From: Thermoanaerobaculia bacterium
Lineage (GTDB): Bacteria; Acidobacteriota; Thermoanaerobaculia; UBA5066
DNA: 64,000 nucleotides
Direction of reading: 5' to 3'
Assembly (NCBI GenBank): GCA_022071945.1
Contig: JAJVIN010000028.1
Location: 1 to 64,000 of the forward strand
Both the position numbers and the translations under genes were made by a program. Within the stretch, counting starts at the first letter, position 1; each line of letters begins with the position of its first letter. The notes beneath the pieces were generated by a model. That model was not told the DNA's origin. It did not search any database and saw only the letters and a program-made list of their open reading frames with translations. Shown piece by piece: positions 7,936 through 16,494 of this stretch.

Positions 7936-10008
7936 TCATTCGTCGATTCCGTCGACTCGAGTTTCGCTCACGCGGAGAATACGGCGCGCCGCGGCATCCC
8001 GCCATCCGTTGATCTCCTCGCGTGAAAGCGACCGTTCGACGGACCCGAACGCCAGGGAAACCGTCGTCTTGACGAATCCCTCCGGCACCCCCGCGCCGGC
8101 GTACTGATACAGAACGCCGAGTCCGGTCAGCTCGGCGGGCGCCCCGCCCCGGATCGCCTCCGCGAGCACCCTCCACTCGAGGTTCTTGCGATGAGTGACC
8201 GTCAGGTCGACCGAGCTCCCGGGGAATCGCGAGGGCGCTTCGATCGACGAGGGCGCGGGCGGAATCGAAATGAGACCGAGGTCGATTTCGCCCGCCACCG
8301 GGTCCGTCAGATCCCACCGGGCAGAAAGCTCAGGGCTCAGGACCCCCACCCAGCCGACTGGTTTTCCTCCGCACAGGATCCGTGCCGTGCGCCCCTCGGA
8401 AAGGAACGGGAAGACGGCCTTCTCGAACGCGACGGATTCCACGCCGAGCCCTGACAGGAGCGCGCTCGCCACTCCCGAGCCATCGAAGAAATCAACGGGG
8501 CGGGCCGGGGCTGCCCAGTGGACGTTCTCGTTGCCGGCCAGGAGAAACGTGACCCTGCGAGACTCGACTGGCTTGTCCCCATCCATGCCGTAGGCGCGCC
8601 CGACCTCGAAGAGACCGATGTCCCCTTGCCCGCGCCGGATGTTCTGCTGGGCGCTCTTGAGGATTCCGGCCAGCGGGGTCGCCCGCATCGTCGTGAACGG
8701 TTCCCCCAGCGGGTTGGCGATCAGAGCGGCCGTTGCCGGCGCGAGAGAGACGAAGGGAGCGTTCTCGTCCCCGGAAACGAAGGAATAGGTGCAAACCTCG
8801 AAGAGACCCATCCCCGCCATCAGGTCGCGGGTCCTCTCCTCCAGAACGAGGTGAGGAAGCACCTCGACAGGGTTGTAGGCCGGCGGCAGCGTCTCGGGAA
8901 GCGTGGCGTAGCCGACGTGCCGGATGATCTCCTCGATCAGGTCGACCTCGATCTCGAGGTCGATCCGGGCCGTCGGGACGGTCACCTCGAGGACCCCCTC
9001 GCCGACGGACTGCCACGTGAAGCCGAGGCCCGCGAAGATGTTGAAGATCCGCTCCTCGGGAACGTCCATGCCCAAGAAACCGGCGACTCGCTTCATCCGG
9101 AGCCGAATGGTCCGCCTCGGAATGGGCCGCGCCAGAACGTCGATGACGCCTCTGGCCAGGCTGCCTCCGTTGCTCTCGAGAATCATCCGGGCAGCCCGGT
9201 CGAGCCCCTCGATCGTGGCCGATGGGTCCGTCCCCCGCTCGAAGCGGTGCGAGGCATCCGTGTGCATGCCGAGGGCCTTCGCTCCCCTTCTCACCACGGG
9301 GGGATGGAAGTGCGCGGACTCGAGCAGGATCCGGGTGGTCTTCTCGGAAATCGCGGTGTCCAGGCCGCCCATGATGCCGGCGAGCGCGACCGGCTTCTCG
9401 GCATCGGCGATGACGAGCATCTCCGGGGTGAGGGTCCGGGCAATCCCGTCGAGCGTGACGAGCATCTCGCCCGGGCGCGCGCGCCTCACGATGATGGCGG
9501 GTCTTCCATCCGCGTCTTTGGCGAGGAGATCGAGGTCGAAGGCATGCAGCGGCTGGCCGATGTCCCACAGGACATGGTTCGTGGCGTCCACGGGGCCGCT
9601 GATGCGGCTCGAACCGATCGCCTCCAGGCGGTTCTTGACCGCGGCCGTCGCCTCTCCGGGCCTGAGGCCCGCAATCACGCGGGCGGAGTAGCGCGAGCAG
9701 AGCTCTGGCTCCTCGATCGTGACGGAGGCGAGCTCGGCGGCGTCGGGGCCGGTCTCCTCGAGCTCGATCGTCCAGGCGCTGTCCCGATAGGCACGGCCGA
9801 GGGCGAGGGCTGATTCGCGCCCGAGCCCGCGGTGGTTCATCGCGTCGGGGCGGTTGGCCGTCATCTCGACATCGAGGATGGCCGCCTCTCCTTCGCCCTC
9901 GATTCCCTCGAGGATGAAGCCGGCGGACGTCAACCTCTCCGCCAGATGCCGCGGATCAGGGATGTCTCCAGAGAAGTACTGGTGGAGCCAGGCAAGCTGA
10001 AATTTCAT
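7936..10008 (-). CDS. pheT: Phenylalanyl-tRNA synthetase beta chain, short form
   Basis: Beta subunit of the alpha2-beta2 enzyme that charges tRNA-Phe and edits mischarged Tyr-tRNA. At 690 residues it is about 100 shorter than usual (about 790-810). The N-terminal segment (LTSAGFILEGIEG at about 27-39) runs directly into AILDVEMTANRPDAMNHRGLGRE, so the OB-fold tRNA-binding domain normally inserted between them is absent. The B3/B4 editing region (ISGPVDATNHVLWDIGQPLHAFD), B5 and the C-terminal FDX-ACB domain (SSVDLTVTHRKNLEWRVLAEAI) are all present. It starts 6 bases after pheS. No frameshift or pseudogene sign is seen, so this looks like a true domain loss. Confidence 0.95.
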   Translation of the reverse strand: MKFQLAWLHQYFSGDIPDPRHLAERLTSAGFILEGIEGEGEAAILDVEMTANRPDAMNHRGLGRESALALGRAYRDSAWTIELEETGPDAAELASVTIEEPELCSRYSARVIAGLRPGEATAAVKNRLEAIGSSRISGPVDATNHVLWDIGQPLHAFDLDLLAKDADGRPAIIVRRARPGEMLVTLDGIARTLTPEMLVIADAEKPVALAGIMGGLDTAISEKTTRILLESAHFHPPVVRRGAKALGMHTDASHRFERGTDPSATIEGLDRAARMILESNGGSLARGVIDVLARPIPRRTIRLRMKRVAGFLGMDVPEERIFNIFAGLGFTWQSVGEGVLEVTVPTARIDLEIEVDLIEEIIRHVGYATLPETLPPAYNPVEVLPHLVLEERTRDLMAGMGLFEVCTYSFVSGDENAPFVSLAPATAALIANPLGEPFTTMRATPLAGILKSAQQNIRRGQGDIGLFEVGRAYGMDGDKPVESRRVTFLLAGNENVHWAAPARPVDFFDGSGVASALLSGLGVESVAFEKAVFPFLSEGRTARILCGGKPVGWVGVLSPELSARWDLTDPVAGEIDLGLISIPPAPSSIEAPSRFPGSSVDLTVTHRKNLEWRVLAEAIRGGAPAELTGLGVLYQYAGAGVPEGFVKTTVSLAFGSVERSLSREEINGWRDAAARRILRVSETRVDGIDE

Positions 10009-10014
10009 GAGGCG

Positions 10015-11100
10015 TCAGTTCCAGACCCGATCCAGGAAGCGAATGTCGTTCTCGAACAGGAGTCGAAGATCGGGAATCCCGTACAGGAGCATGGCGATCC
10101 GGTCGATGCCCATCCCGAAGGCGAAGCCCGTGAAGCGGTCCGGGTCGATCCCGCCGTTCTGGAGAACGTTCGGGTGGACCATCCCCGCGCCCATGATTTC
10201 GATCCAGCCGGAAAACGAGCAGATCCGGCAGCCCTTCTTCTCGCAGAAGACACAGCTGACGGCGACGTCGACACCGGGCTCGACGAAGGGGAAAAAGGTC
10301 GGGGCGAGGCGCACCTCGGCCCTCTCGGAGAAGAAGCTGCGAGCGAAGGCGGCCAGGGTGCCGCGCAAGTCCGAGAACGTGATGCCCTCGTCGATCACGA
10401 GCCCCTCGACCTGGTGGAACACCGGCGAGTGGCGCGGATCGATGTCGTCCTTGCGATACACCCGGCCCGGAATCAGGATCCGGATCGGCGGCTTTTTTCG
10501 CTCCATCGAACGGATCTGCACCGGCGAGGTGTGAGTGCGCAGGAGTAGTTGATCACGCCCCCCGGCACCGCCCTGGACGAAGAAGGTGTCGACGGAGTCC
10601 CGCGCGGGATGGTCGGGAGGGAAGTTGAGGGCCTCGAAGTTGTACCAATCCGTCTCGATCTCGGGGCCGTCGGCGATCTCGTAGCCGAGGGCGCGGAAGG
10701 CGGATTCGATCCGCCTCCTCACGACGGTGAGCGGGTGGAGACGGCCGAGCTGCGGGCGCCTGGGGGGAAGGGTGACGTCGACGGCCCGGGCCGCCTCGGC
10801 AAGCCGCGCGGCGCGAGCCTCGGCCTTTTCGAGGAGGCCTTCGAGGGTCTCCTCGATCTCCTTCTTGAGCGCGTTGACGGCGGCGCCGAAGGCGGCCTTC
10901 TCTTCCTTCGGGACTTCCTTCAGGCGAGAGAGGAGGGCGGTGATGAGGCCCTGCTTCTTTCCCAGCCAGCGCAGGGAAAGGGCGGAGACGTCAGCCGGCA
11001 AGAGGCCACCGCGCGGCTCAGAGGCCGCGCGGGTGGCGTCGAGGTCCTCCTGGAACTTCTGCCGGGCCTCGGCGGGCGCCGGGAGGGTGGGGGCAGACAC
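10015..11100 (-). CDS. pheS: Phenylalanyl-tRNA synthetase alpha chain
   Basis: Catalytic alpha subunit of class II phenylalanyl-tRNA synthetase. The 361-residue protein has an N-terminal coiled-coil arm (about 60-110), then LHPLTVVRRRIESAFRALGY, motif 2 (PGRVYRKDDIDPRHSPVFHQVEGL) and motif 3 (FGMGIDRIAMLLYGIPDLR). A CVFC...CRIC pair precedes GWIEIMGAGMVHP; four cysteines here are seen in a subset of bacterial PheS and may bind metal. Start is GTG, 10 bases after rplT. Together with infC, rpmI, rplT and pheT it forms the standard translation operon. Confidence 0.96.
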   Translation of the reverse strand: MSAPTLPAPAEARQKFQEDLDATRAASEPRGGLLPADVSALSLRWLGKKQGLITALLSRLKEVPKEEKAAFGAAVNALKKEIEETLEGLLEKAEARAARLAEAARAVDVTLPPRRPQLGRLHPLTVVRRRIESAFRALGYEIADGPEIETDWYNFEALNFPPDHPARDSVDTFFVQGGAGGRDQLLLRTHTSPVQIRSMERKKPPIRILIPGRVYRKDDIDPRHSPVFHQVEGLVIDEGITFSDLRGTLAAFARSFFSERAEVRLAPTFFPFVEPGVDVAVSCVFCEKKGCRICSFSGWIEIMGAGMVHPNVLQNGGIDPDRFTGFAFGMGIDRIAMLLYGIPDLRLLFENDIRFLDRVWN

Positions 11101-11110
11101 GGCCGGTCCC

Positions 11111-11485
11111 TCAGGCCCGGCTGGCCGCGACTCCGAGGGCGCTCTTGGCGGACGCCACGAGACCCGCGAATCCCTTCGGATCCTGCATGGCGATCTCGGC
11201 GAGCATCTTCCGGTTGATCTCGGAGCCGGCCTTCTTCAGTCCAGCCATGAGCGTCGAGTAGCTCATGTCGTGCTCCCGGGCCGCCGCGTTGATCCTGACG
11301 ATCCAGAGCCCCCGGAACTCCCGCTTCTTCGTCTTGCGGTCTCGCGTGGCGTATCCGAGCGACTTCTCGACCTGCAGTTCCGCGATGCGGAAGCAGTTGT
11401 GCTTTGTTCCGTAATAACCCTTTGCCAGCTCGAGAATCTTCTTCCGCCGGTCCTTCCTCTTGGTTCCACGTTTGACGCGAGGCAT
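11111..11485 (-). CDS. rplT: 50S ribosomal protein L20
   Basis: Large-subunit protein needed for early 50S assembly and, in Escherichia coli, a repressor of its own operon. The 124 residues match L20: [24 protein letters not shown] at the N-terminus (read as overlapping segments), [25 protein letters not shown] in the middle, then [29 protein letters not shown] sits upstream of the ATG. Normal length is 115-120, so the last few residues are slightly extended. Confidence 0.97.
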   Translation of the reverse strand: MPRVKRGTKRKDRRKKILELAKGYYGTKHNCFRIAELQVEKSLGYATRDRKTKKREFRGLWIVRINAAAREHDMSYSTLMAGLKKAGSEINRKMLAEIAMQDPKGFAGLVASAKSALGVAASRA

Positions 11486-11538
11486 CTTCGACTCCTTATT
11501 TCCTTCGCTTCTCCGCTACCTTGTGAATGCCGCGCTCT

Positions 11539-11742
11539 TCAGGCGTACGGCAGCATCTCGCGCACGACGGCCTCGTCGGCCTTGGCCACGTAGGACGGAG
11601 CTCCGAGGCTCCTCAGGCGTCCCGCGCTCTTGTGCGTGAGGATGTGGCGCTTCATCGCCTGGCTTCTCTTGAACTTGCCCGACGCCGTCTTCTTGAACCG
11701 CTTTGCCGCGCCTCGGTGCGTCTTTCTCTTGTATGTCGCCAT
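11539..11742 (-). CDS. rpmI: 50S ribosomal protein L35
   Basis: Small basic protein of the large ribosomal subunit. The 67 residues begin [19 protein letters not shown] and contain the family's [15 protein letters not shown] segment. The frame stays open for 10 codons upstream, but the ATG at 11742 has GGAG 8 bases before it and matches the family start. It lies between infC and rplT, as in most bacteria. Confidence 0.97.
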   Translation of the reverse strand: MATYKRKTHRGAAKRFKKTASGKFKRSQAMKRHILTHKSAGRLRSLGAPSYVAKADEAVVREMLPYA

Positions 11743-11819
11743 GATTGCTGCTCCTAATGGCGAGAACTCCACCGGAGGCCGTTCTGGCCCCTGCCCGGCC
11801 GGGCGTTCTCGGTTTGATC

Positions 11820-12368
11820 CTAGTGCTTCTTCAGCGGGGCGAAGACCTGGTGCATCCGGTTGCCCATGACTTCCGGGCTCGTCTCCGCGTGCGCCTTCCC
11901 GTCCAGATCCTTGATCAACCTGTCGAGCACCTTCCGTCCGTTGTCCATGCGGGACATCTCGCGGCCACGGAACTGGATGGTGGCCTTGACCTTGTCGCCT
12001 TCCTCGATGAACCGATGGATGCTCTTCAGCTTGAAGTCGTAGTCGTGCTCGTCGATGTTGGGCCGGAACTTGACTTCCTTGACCTGAGTGACCTTCTGCT
12101 TCTTCTTGGACTCGTGCTCCTTCTTCTTCTTCTCGAAGATGAACTTGCCGAAGTCCATGATCTTGCAGACGGGCGGGTCAGCCTGCTCGGCGATGACCAC
12201 CACGTCGAGGCCCTCTTCCCGGCCCTTCGCCAGGGCCGTTTGCGGGTCGACGATGCCGGCTTGCTCTCCCGTCGATGTGATCAGCCGTACTTGGGGAAAC
12301 CTCAGGATGTACTCGTTGATCGGAGAGTTCTTCTGGGGGGGGATTCGCGGTCCGCCTCTGATGAAAAT
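11820..12368 (-). CDS. infC: Translation initiation factor IF-3, ATT start
   Basis: IF-3 binds the 30S subunit, checks start codons and keeps subunits apart. The complete frame encodes 182 residues: N-domain ([16 protein letters not shown], then [24 protein letters not shown]), linker ([24 protein letters not shown], lysine-rich) and C-domain ending [12 protein letters not shown]. Between the upstream stop and the first GTG at 12203, which lies inside the N-domain, there is no ATG, GTG or TTG. The codon at the expected place is ATT (12368-12366), preceded by GGAGG 7 bases away. An ATT start is the known autoregulatory feature of enteric infC, because IF-3 itself rejects such starts. The thrS stop lies 18 bases upstream, as in E. 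coli. Confidence 0.93.
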   Translation of the reverse strand: MFIRGGPRIPPQKNSPINEYILRFPQVRLITSTGEQAGIVDPQTALAKGREEGLDVVVIAEQADPPVCKIMDFGKFIFEKKKKEHESKKKQKVTQVKEVKFRPNIDEHDYDFKLKSIHRFIEEGDKVKATIQFRGREMSRMDNGRKVLDRLIKDLDGKAHAETSPEVMGNRMHQVFAPLKKH

Positions 12369-12386
12369 GGCACGTCCTCCTTGTGC

Positions 12387-14348
12387 TCAGTGGGTGAGGG
12401 CCTCTTTGGGCACTCCCCAGTTCAGGGATCGAGATTTGGTTGCTGCCAGCATATCCGGAATCAGGGCCGCGAGGCTCCTCGATCCGAGATCTCCGGCTCC
12501 GTGTTTTCTGAGGGAGACCGTTTCGCTCGTCCGCTCCTTCTCGCCGACGATGAGAAGCGCGGGCACCTTCTCGAGTTCCCCGTTGCGGATCTTGGCCCCG
12601 AGCTTCTCGTTCCTGCGGTCGACGGTGGCGCGGAGCCCCGCCTGGACGAGCGCGGTGCACACCTCGTGCGCGTACTCGTTGAGCTTCTCCGATACGGGTA
12701 TGACCCGGGCCTGCTCCGGCGCGAGCCAGAACGGGAAGTTACCGGCGGTGTGCTCGATGAGGATTCCGAAGAACCGCTCGAGCGAACCGAGAACGGCGCG
12801 GTGCAGGACGACGGGACGGTGCTTCGCCCCATCCTCTCCCGTGTAGACGAGATCGAAATTGTCGGGGTTGGCGAAATCGACTTGCAGGGTCCCGAGCTGC
12901 CAGGGCCTGCCGATCGCATCGGTCACCTGGAAGTCGAGCTTCGGACCGTAGAACGCTCCGTCGCCGGCGTTGACGAAGAAGTCGCGTCCCCTCTTCTCGA
13001 AGGCCGAGGCCAGGGCCTTTTCAGCCTTGTCCCAGTTCTCGATCTTGCCCATCCACTTCTCGGGACGCGTCCCGAGGCCGACACGGATTCCCGAGAAGCC
13101 GAACGTGCCGTAGACCTCGTCGATGAGATCGATGAAGCGGTCCATCTCGGCCGGCATCTGGTCGATGGAGCAGAAGATGTGGGAGTCGTCCTGGCAGAAG
13201 GTCCGGACTCTCGTCAGGCCCTGCGTGACGCCGGAGCGCTCGTAGCGGTGCAGGCGGCCGAAGTCGGCGAACCTCACCGGGAGATCCCGGTAGGAATAGG
13301 CCTGAGAGGCGTACATCAGGAAATGCCCCGGGCAGTTCATCGGCTTGACGCCGAATTCCCGCTCGTCGATCTCCGTGAAGTACATGTTCTCCTTGTAGTT
13401 GCTGTAGTGCCCGGACTTCTTGAAGAGGTCCGCGTCGAAGACCTGCGGGCTGACCACCTCCTGGTAGCCGTACTTGACGTACAGCTCGCGCATGAACTGC
13501 ACGAGGAGGTTGTAGACCATCGCCCCCTTCGGGAGGAAGAAAGGCGAGGCGGGAGCCCAGGGGTGGAAGACGAAGAGACCGAGTTCCTTGCCCAGCTTCC
13601 GGTGATCGCGGGCGCGTGCCGCCTCGAGGCGAGCCAGGTGCTCGTCGAGCTGCTTCTGCGAGAGGAAGCAGGCCCCGTAGATGCGCTGGAGCATCGGGTT
13701 GCGTTCGTCACCCTTCCAGTAGGCCCCGGCAGTGTGCGTCAGCTTGAAGACACCGAGCTTCCCCGTCGCGGGCACGTGAGGCCCACGGCAGAGATCGATG
13801 AAGTCGGCCTGCCGGTAGCAGGAAACGTGATCGTCCGGGATGCTCTCGATGATCTCGACCTTCAGGGGGTCGTTGAGATCGGAGAAGATCTTGACGGCCT
13901 CGGCCTTGGGCATCTCGAGCCGTTCGATCGGGGCGTTCTCCGCCACGATCTTCTTCATCTCGGCCTCGATCTTCTCGAGATCCTCCGGAGTGAAGGCCCG
14001 GCCGGGATCGAAGTCGTAGTAGTAGCCGTTCTCGATGGCCGGACCGATCCCGATCTTCACGCCCGGGAAGAGCCGCTTGACGGCGTGAGCCGTCAGGTGG
14101 GCCGAAGAGTGACGGTAGACCTCGAGCGCATCGGCGTGGGAGGGGGTGACGACTTCGAAGGGCCCGGACTCGAGAAGCGGCCGGGCGAGGTCGAGAACGC
14201 GGCCGTTCAGCTTGATGGCAAGGGCGTCCTTGGCGAGGCGGGAGCCGATCGACGCCGCCACCGCCAGACCCGTAGTGCCGGTCGGAACCTCCCGCGTTGA
14301 ACCATCGGGAAGTGTCAGACGGACAATCGGTTCGGCATCGACAGACAT
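12387..14348 (-). CDS. thrS: Threonyl-tRNA synthetase
   Basis: Class II enzyme that charges tRNA-Thr. The 653-residue protein has the TGS domain (LTLPDGSTREVP at about 11-22), the editing domain with HSSAHLTAHAVKRLFPG near 80-96 and YRQADFIDLCRGPHVPATGK near 187-206, a catalytic core with MNCPGH (zinc cysteine), RYERSGVTQGLTRVRTF and the C-terminal anticodon domain (ARVIPVSEKLNEYAHEV). The three zinc ligands C, H and H are present. ATG start with GGAGAAGG upstream. No T-box or tRNA-like leader was seen in the 102 bases between it and the tRNA-Val genes. Confidence 0.97.
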   Translation of the reverse strand: MSVDAEPIVRLTLPDGSTREVPTGTTGLAVAASIGSRLAKDALAIKLNGRVLDLARPLLESGPFEVVTPSHADALEVYRHSSAHLTAHAVKRLFPGVKIGIGPAIENGYYYDFDPGRAFTPEDLEKIEAEMKKIVAENAPIERLEMPKAEAVKIFSDLNDPLKVEIIESIPDDHVSCYRQADFIDLCRGPHVPATGKLGVFKLTHTAGAYWKGDERNPMLQRIYGACFLSQKQLDEHLARLEAARARDHRKLGKELGLFVFHPWAPASPFFLPKGAMVYNLLVQFMRELYVKYGYQEVVSPQVFDADLFKKSGHYSNYKENMYFTEIDEREFGVKPMNCPGHFLMYASQAYSYRDLPVRFADFGRLHRYERSGVTQGLTRVRTFCQDDSHIFCSIDQMPAEMDRFIDLIDEVYGTFGFSGIRVGLGTRPEKWMGKIENWDKAEKALASAFEKRGRDFFVNAGDGAFYGPKLDFQVTDAIGRPWQLGTLQVDFANPDNFDLVYTGEDGAKHRPVVLHRAVLGSLERFFGILIEHTAGNFPFWLAPEQARVIPVSEKLNEYAHEVCTALVQAGLRATVDRRNEKLGAKIRNGELEKVPALLIVGEKERTSETVSLRKHGAGDLGSRSLAALIPDMLAATKSRSLNWGVPKEALTH

Positions 14349-14450
14349 GATCCTTCTCCTTTTGGTCTCTCACCAGGCGGTCAGGCCGCCCGTGGACGGA
14401 CATCCGAATTCTACGGATTCTTCAGGAGGGACCGGAGGAGGGGAGGAGGA

Positions 14451-14526
14451 TGGTAGGCGCTAGCAGACTCGAACTGCTGACCCCTTCCGTGTGAAGGAAG
14501 TGCTCTACCGGCTGAGCTAAGCGCCT
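14451..14526 (-). tRNA. tRNA-Val (CAC)
   Basis: Complete cloverleaf on the minus strand: acceptor AGGCGCT/AGCGCCT, D stem GCTC/GAGC, anticodon stem CTTCC/GGAAG with loop TTCACAC (anticodon CAC), T stem AGCAG/CTGCT, discriminator A and encoded CCA at 14453-14451. The acceptor starts with an A-U pair. Confidence 0.95.
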
Positions 14527-14571
14527 TCTGAGGCCGCGCCGCTGTGAGCGCCTGGGCGATGAGGAGAGAGA

Positions 14572-14646
<75 letters not shown>

Positions 14647-14844
14647 ATGTTTCGCGCTCATCGCGCTGGGCTATCGGCGGGAGACCCCGTGGCTTTCGGC
14701 AAGCCACTCGAGGTTTCTTTTGTCCCCGCCCTCGACCCGGAATTCCCAAAGAACGACCTGGCTACTCGCCAGGGAGACGGAGGCTACCCGATCGGCCGGG
14801 GGGACGTCAAGCCGAACGCCCCGTCCGGGTGCCCGCTCCCTCGC

Positions 14845-16350
14845 TCAGCGCTGTGCGGCTGCGGAGGGCCGCATCTGCTCGAAGCGCAGGGCCAGCCCTA
14901 TTTCTGGCTCCCACTCGATCTTCCGCGAGAACGCGACGGTCTCTCTCGGAACGAGGAGCGGGACCACGAGCTCCTTCTCGGAAACGAGGGCCATTCCCTT
15001 TCGAGCCGCTTCGAGCCGGGCCCTGGAATCCGGCTTCCGGAGGCTTTCCTCGATGAGCTGGTCGAGGGTGGCGTCGCTGATGTTCATGTAGTTGAAGTCG
15101 CCCTGACCGCTCTTTCCGCGAGTCCGGACCAGGGCTTCGAGAACGTCTCCACCGAAAAGGGTGTTGCTTGTCCAGCCCATCAGAAAGAACGACGAAGCCC
15201 CACTTCTGATGCTGGAGAGGTAACGGCCCTTCGGCATCGCGTTGACGGTGACCCTCATCCCCGCTCGCGCGAGCTGGGCCCCGATCTCTTCGAGGATCTC
15301 GACGTCGTTTATGTACCGGTCGCTCGGACCGTCGAGCCTAAGGTCCAGGCCGGCCGGATACCCCGCCTCGGCGAGCAGCCGCCGCGCCTCGGCAAGGTCC
15401 GGGATCGATTCCGGGATCTCCGAGTTGTACCCGGGGATCTGGGGAGCAACGAGCTGCGTGGCTGGCGAGGCCATGCCGCGAAGCGCCTTTTGGATCAGGT
15501 CTCTCTGGTCAAGCGCGAGTCGTGCGGCGCGGCGGACACGGATGTCGGAAAAGGGGGCCCGATCCACGCGAAAGGCGAGAAATAAGACGCGCAAACTCGG
15601 CTGCGAAACCACCCGGATGCCCGGTTCGCGCTCGAGCCGCGAGACCTCTTCGGGCGGGATCGAGTCGGCGACCTGAGCCCTGCCAGAGACCAACGCCTCG
15701 ATCCGTTCGCTGCCGGAGGGCATCACCTGCACGAGCACGCGCTCGAACGCGGGAGCGGGACGATAGAACGAGTTGCGCTCCAGAACGAGATCACGACCGG
15801 GCGTCCAGCCCGCAAAGCGGTACGGCCCCGAGCCGGTCGACGGAACTGGTGATTGCAGGAGCGCCTTTTCGGGAAGAATGAAGGCGGACTGCAGATGGGC
15901 CAGGAGGTGCGGGGTACCGAGGTGCGTTCTGATGACGACGCGGCCCGGCCCGACAGCCTCGATGGAATCCTCCGGGAGCAGGGGTGTGTTGCGGGGAGCC
16001 ATCATCCGGAGGGACGCGACCACATCGGACGCGAGGACGTCGGTGCCATCCGAGAACTTGACGCCCGGTCTGAGATGAAAGTTCCACGAGAGTTCGTCTG
16101 GGTTCTCCCAGCCCTCGGCCAGCGCGGGAACGACTCCAAGGTCCCGGTCGAATCGAACGAGGCTGTCGAAGACGTTCGCGTTCATGTCGATGGAGAACAC
16201 CTCCGCCTGATACGGAGGGTTCGGGAAGATCCCGGTCACGTCAGCCCTCGTCGCCACGTTCAGAGTGGAAAAGGAGGGTGCGGGGACGCGACGGCACCAG
16301 GCGTACGCCGCGAGCGCCACCAGGAGGATCGGGAGCCCGGCTCGGAGCAT
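14845..16350 (-). CDS. Extracellular solute-binding protein, family 5 (peptide/oligosaccharide type)
   Basis: Periplasmic or membrane-tethered binding protein of the SBP_bac_5 (OppA/DppA) family. The roughly 501-residue protein has an N-terminal hydrophobic stretch (LPILLVALAAYAWC) and family segments VPALAEGWENPDELSWNFHLRPGVKFSDGT (read in pieces, about 65-95), GSGPYRFAGW, ADSIPPEEVSRLE and RRAARLALDQRDLIQKAL. The Cys after the hydrophobic stretch lacks a convincing lipobox. The start is not settled: ATG 16350, TTG 16362 or ATG at 16395 or 16401 are in frame; I chose 16350, whose product begins right before the hydrophobic segment. No permease or ATPase genes are adjacent, so it is an orphan here. 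It diverges from polX. Confidence 0.85.
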   Translation of the reverse strand: MLRAGLPILLVALAAYAWCRRVPAPSFSTLNVATRADVTGIFPNPPYQAEVFSIDMNANVFDSLVRFDRDLGVVPALAEGWENPDELSWNFHLRPGVKFSDGTDVLASDVVASLRMMAPRNTPLLPEDSIEAVGPGRVVIRTHLGTPHLLAHLQSAFILPEKALLQSPVPSTGSGPYRFAGWTPGRDLVLERNSFYRPAPAFERVLVQVMPSGSERIEALVSGRAQVADSIPPEEVSRLEREPGIRVVSQPSLRVLFLAFRVDRAPFSDIRVRRAARLALDQRDLIQKALRGMASPATQLVAPQIPGYNSEIPESIPDLAEARRLLAEAGYPAGLDLRLDGPSDRYINDVEILEEIGAQLARAGMRVTVNAMPKGRYLSSIRSGASSFFLMGWTSNTLFGGDVLEALVRTRGKSGQGDFNYMNISDATLDQLIEESLRKPDSRARLEAARKGMALVSEKELVVPLLVPRETVAFSRKIEWEPEIGLALRFEQMRPSAAAQR

Positions 16351-16481
16351 TCCTCGTGTCAAGGCCTGAATTGTCCCTCGTTCCCCCTTTCCCATTTCCA
16401 TCCTGGGGACGGGACAGTCTTCTTTCCCCGGTGCGATTCTCGTCTTCTTTTCTGGGACAGACCTCCTCGCATCCCCTTCGC

Positions 16482-16487
16482 TACAAT
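16482..16487 (+). promoter_or_regulatory. -10-like box (TACAAT) 7 bases before the polX start
   Basis: TACAAT matches five of six bases of the TATAAT consensus and ends 7 bases before the GTG of polX. There is no Shine-Dalgarno sequence between, so transcription may start at the initiation codon. No clear -35 is visible. Confidence 0.5.
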
Positions 16488-16494
16488 CCCGGCC

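Noticed and set aside
11745-14300. 851-residue open frame on the plus strand across thrS and infC
   Set aside because: It lies antisense to thrS and infC, which show all family motifs. Its Arg/Gly/Leu-rich translation has no recognisable domain; long antisense frames are expected at this GC content.
14689-14707. GTGGCTT-TCGGC-AAGCCAC hairpin followed by T-rich sequence on the plus strand
   Set aside because: No plus-strand gene ends here, and read on the minus strand it has no T run, so I do not call it a terminator.
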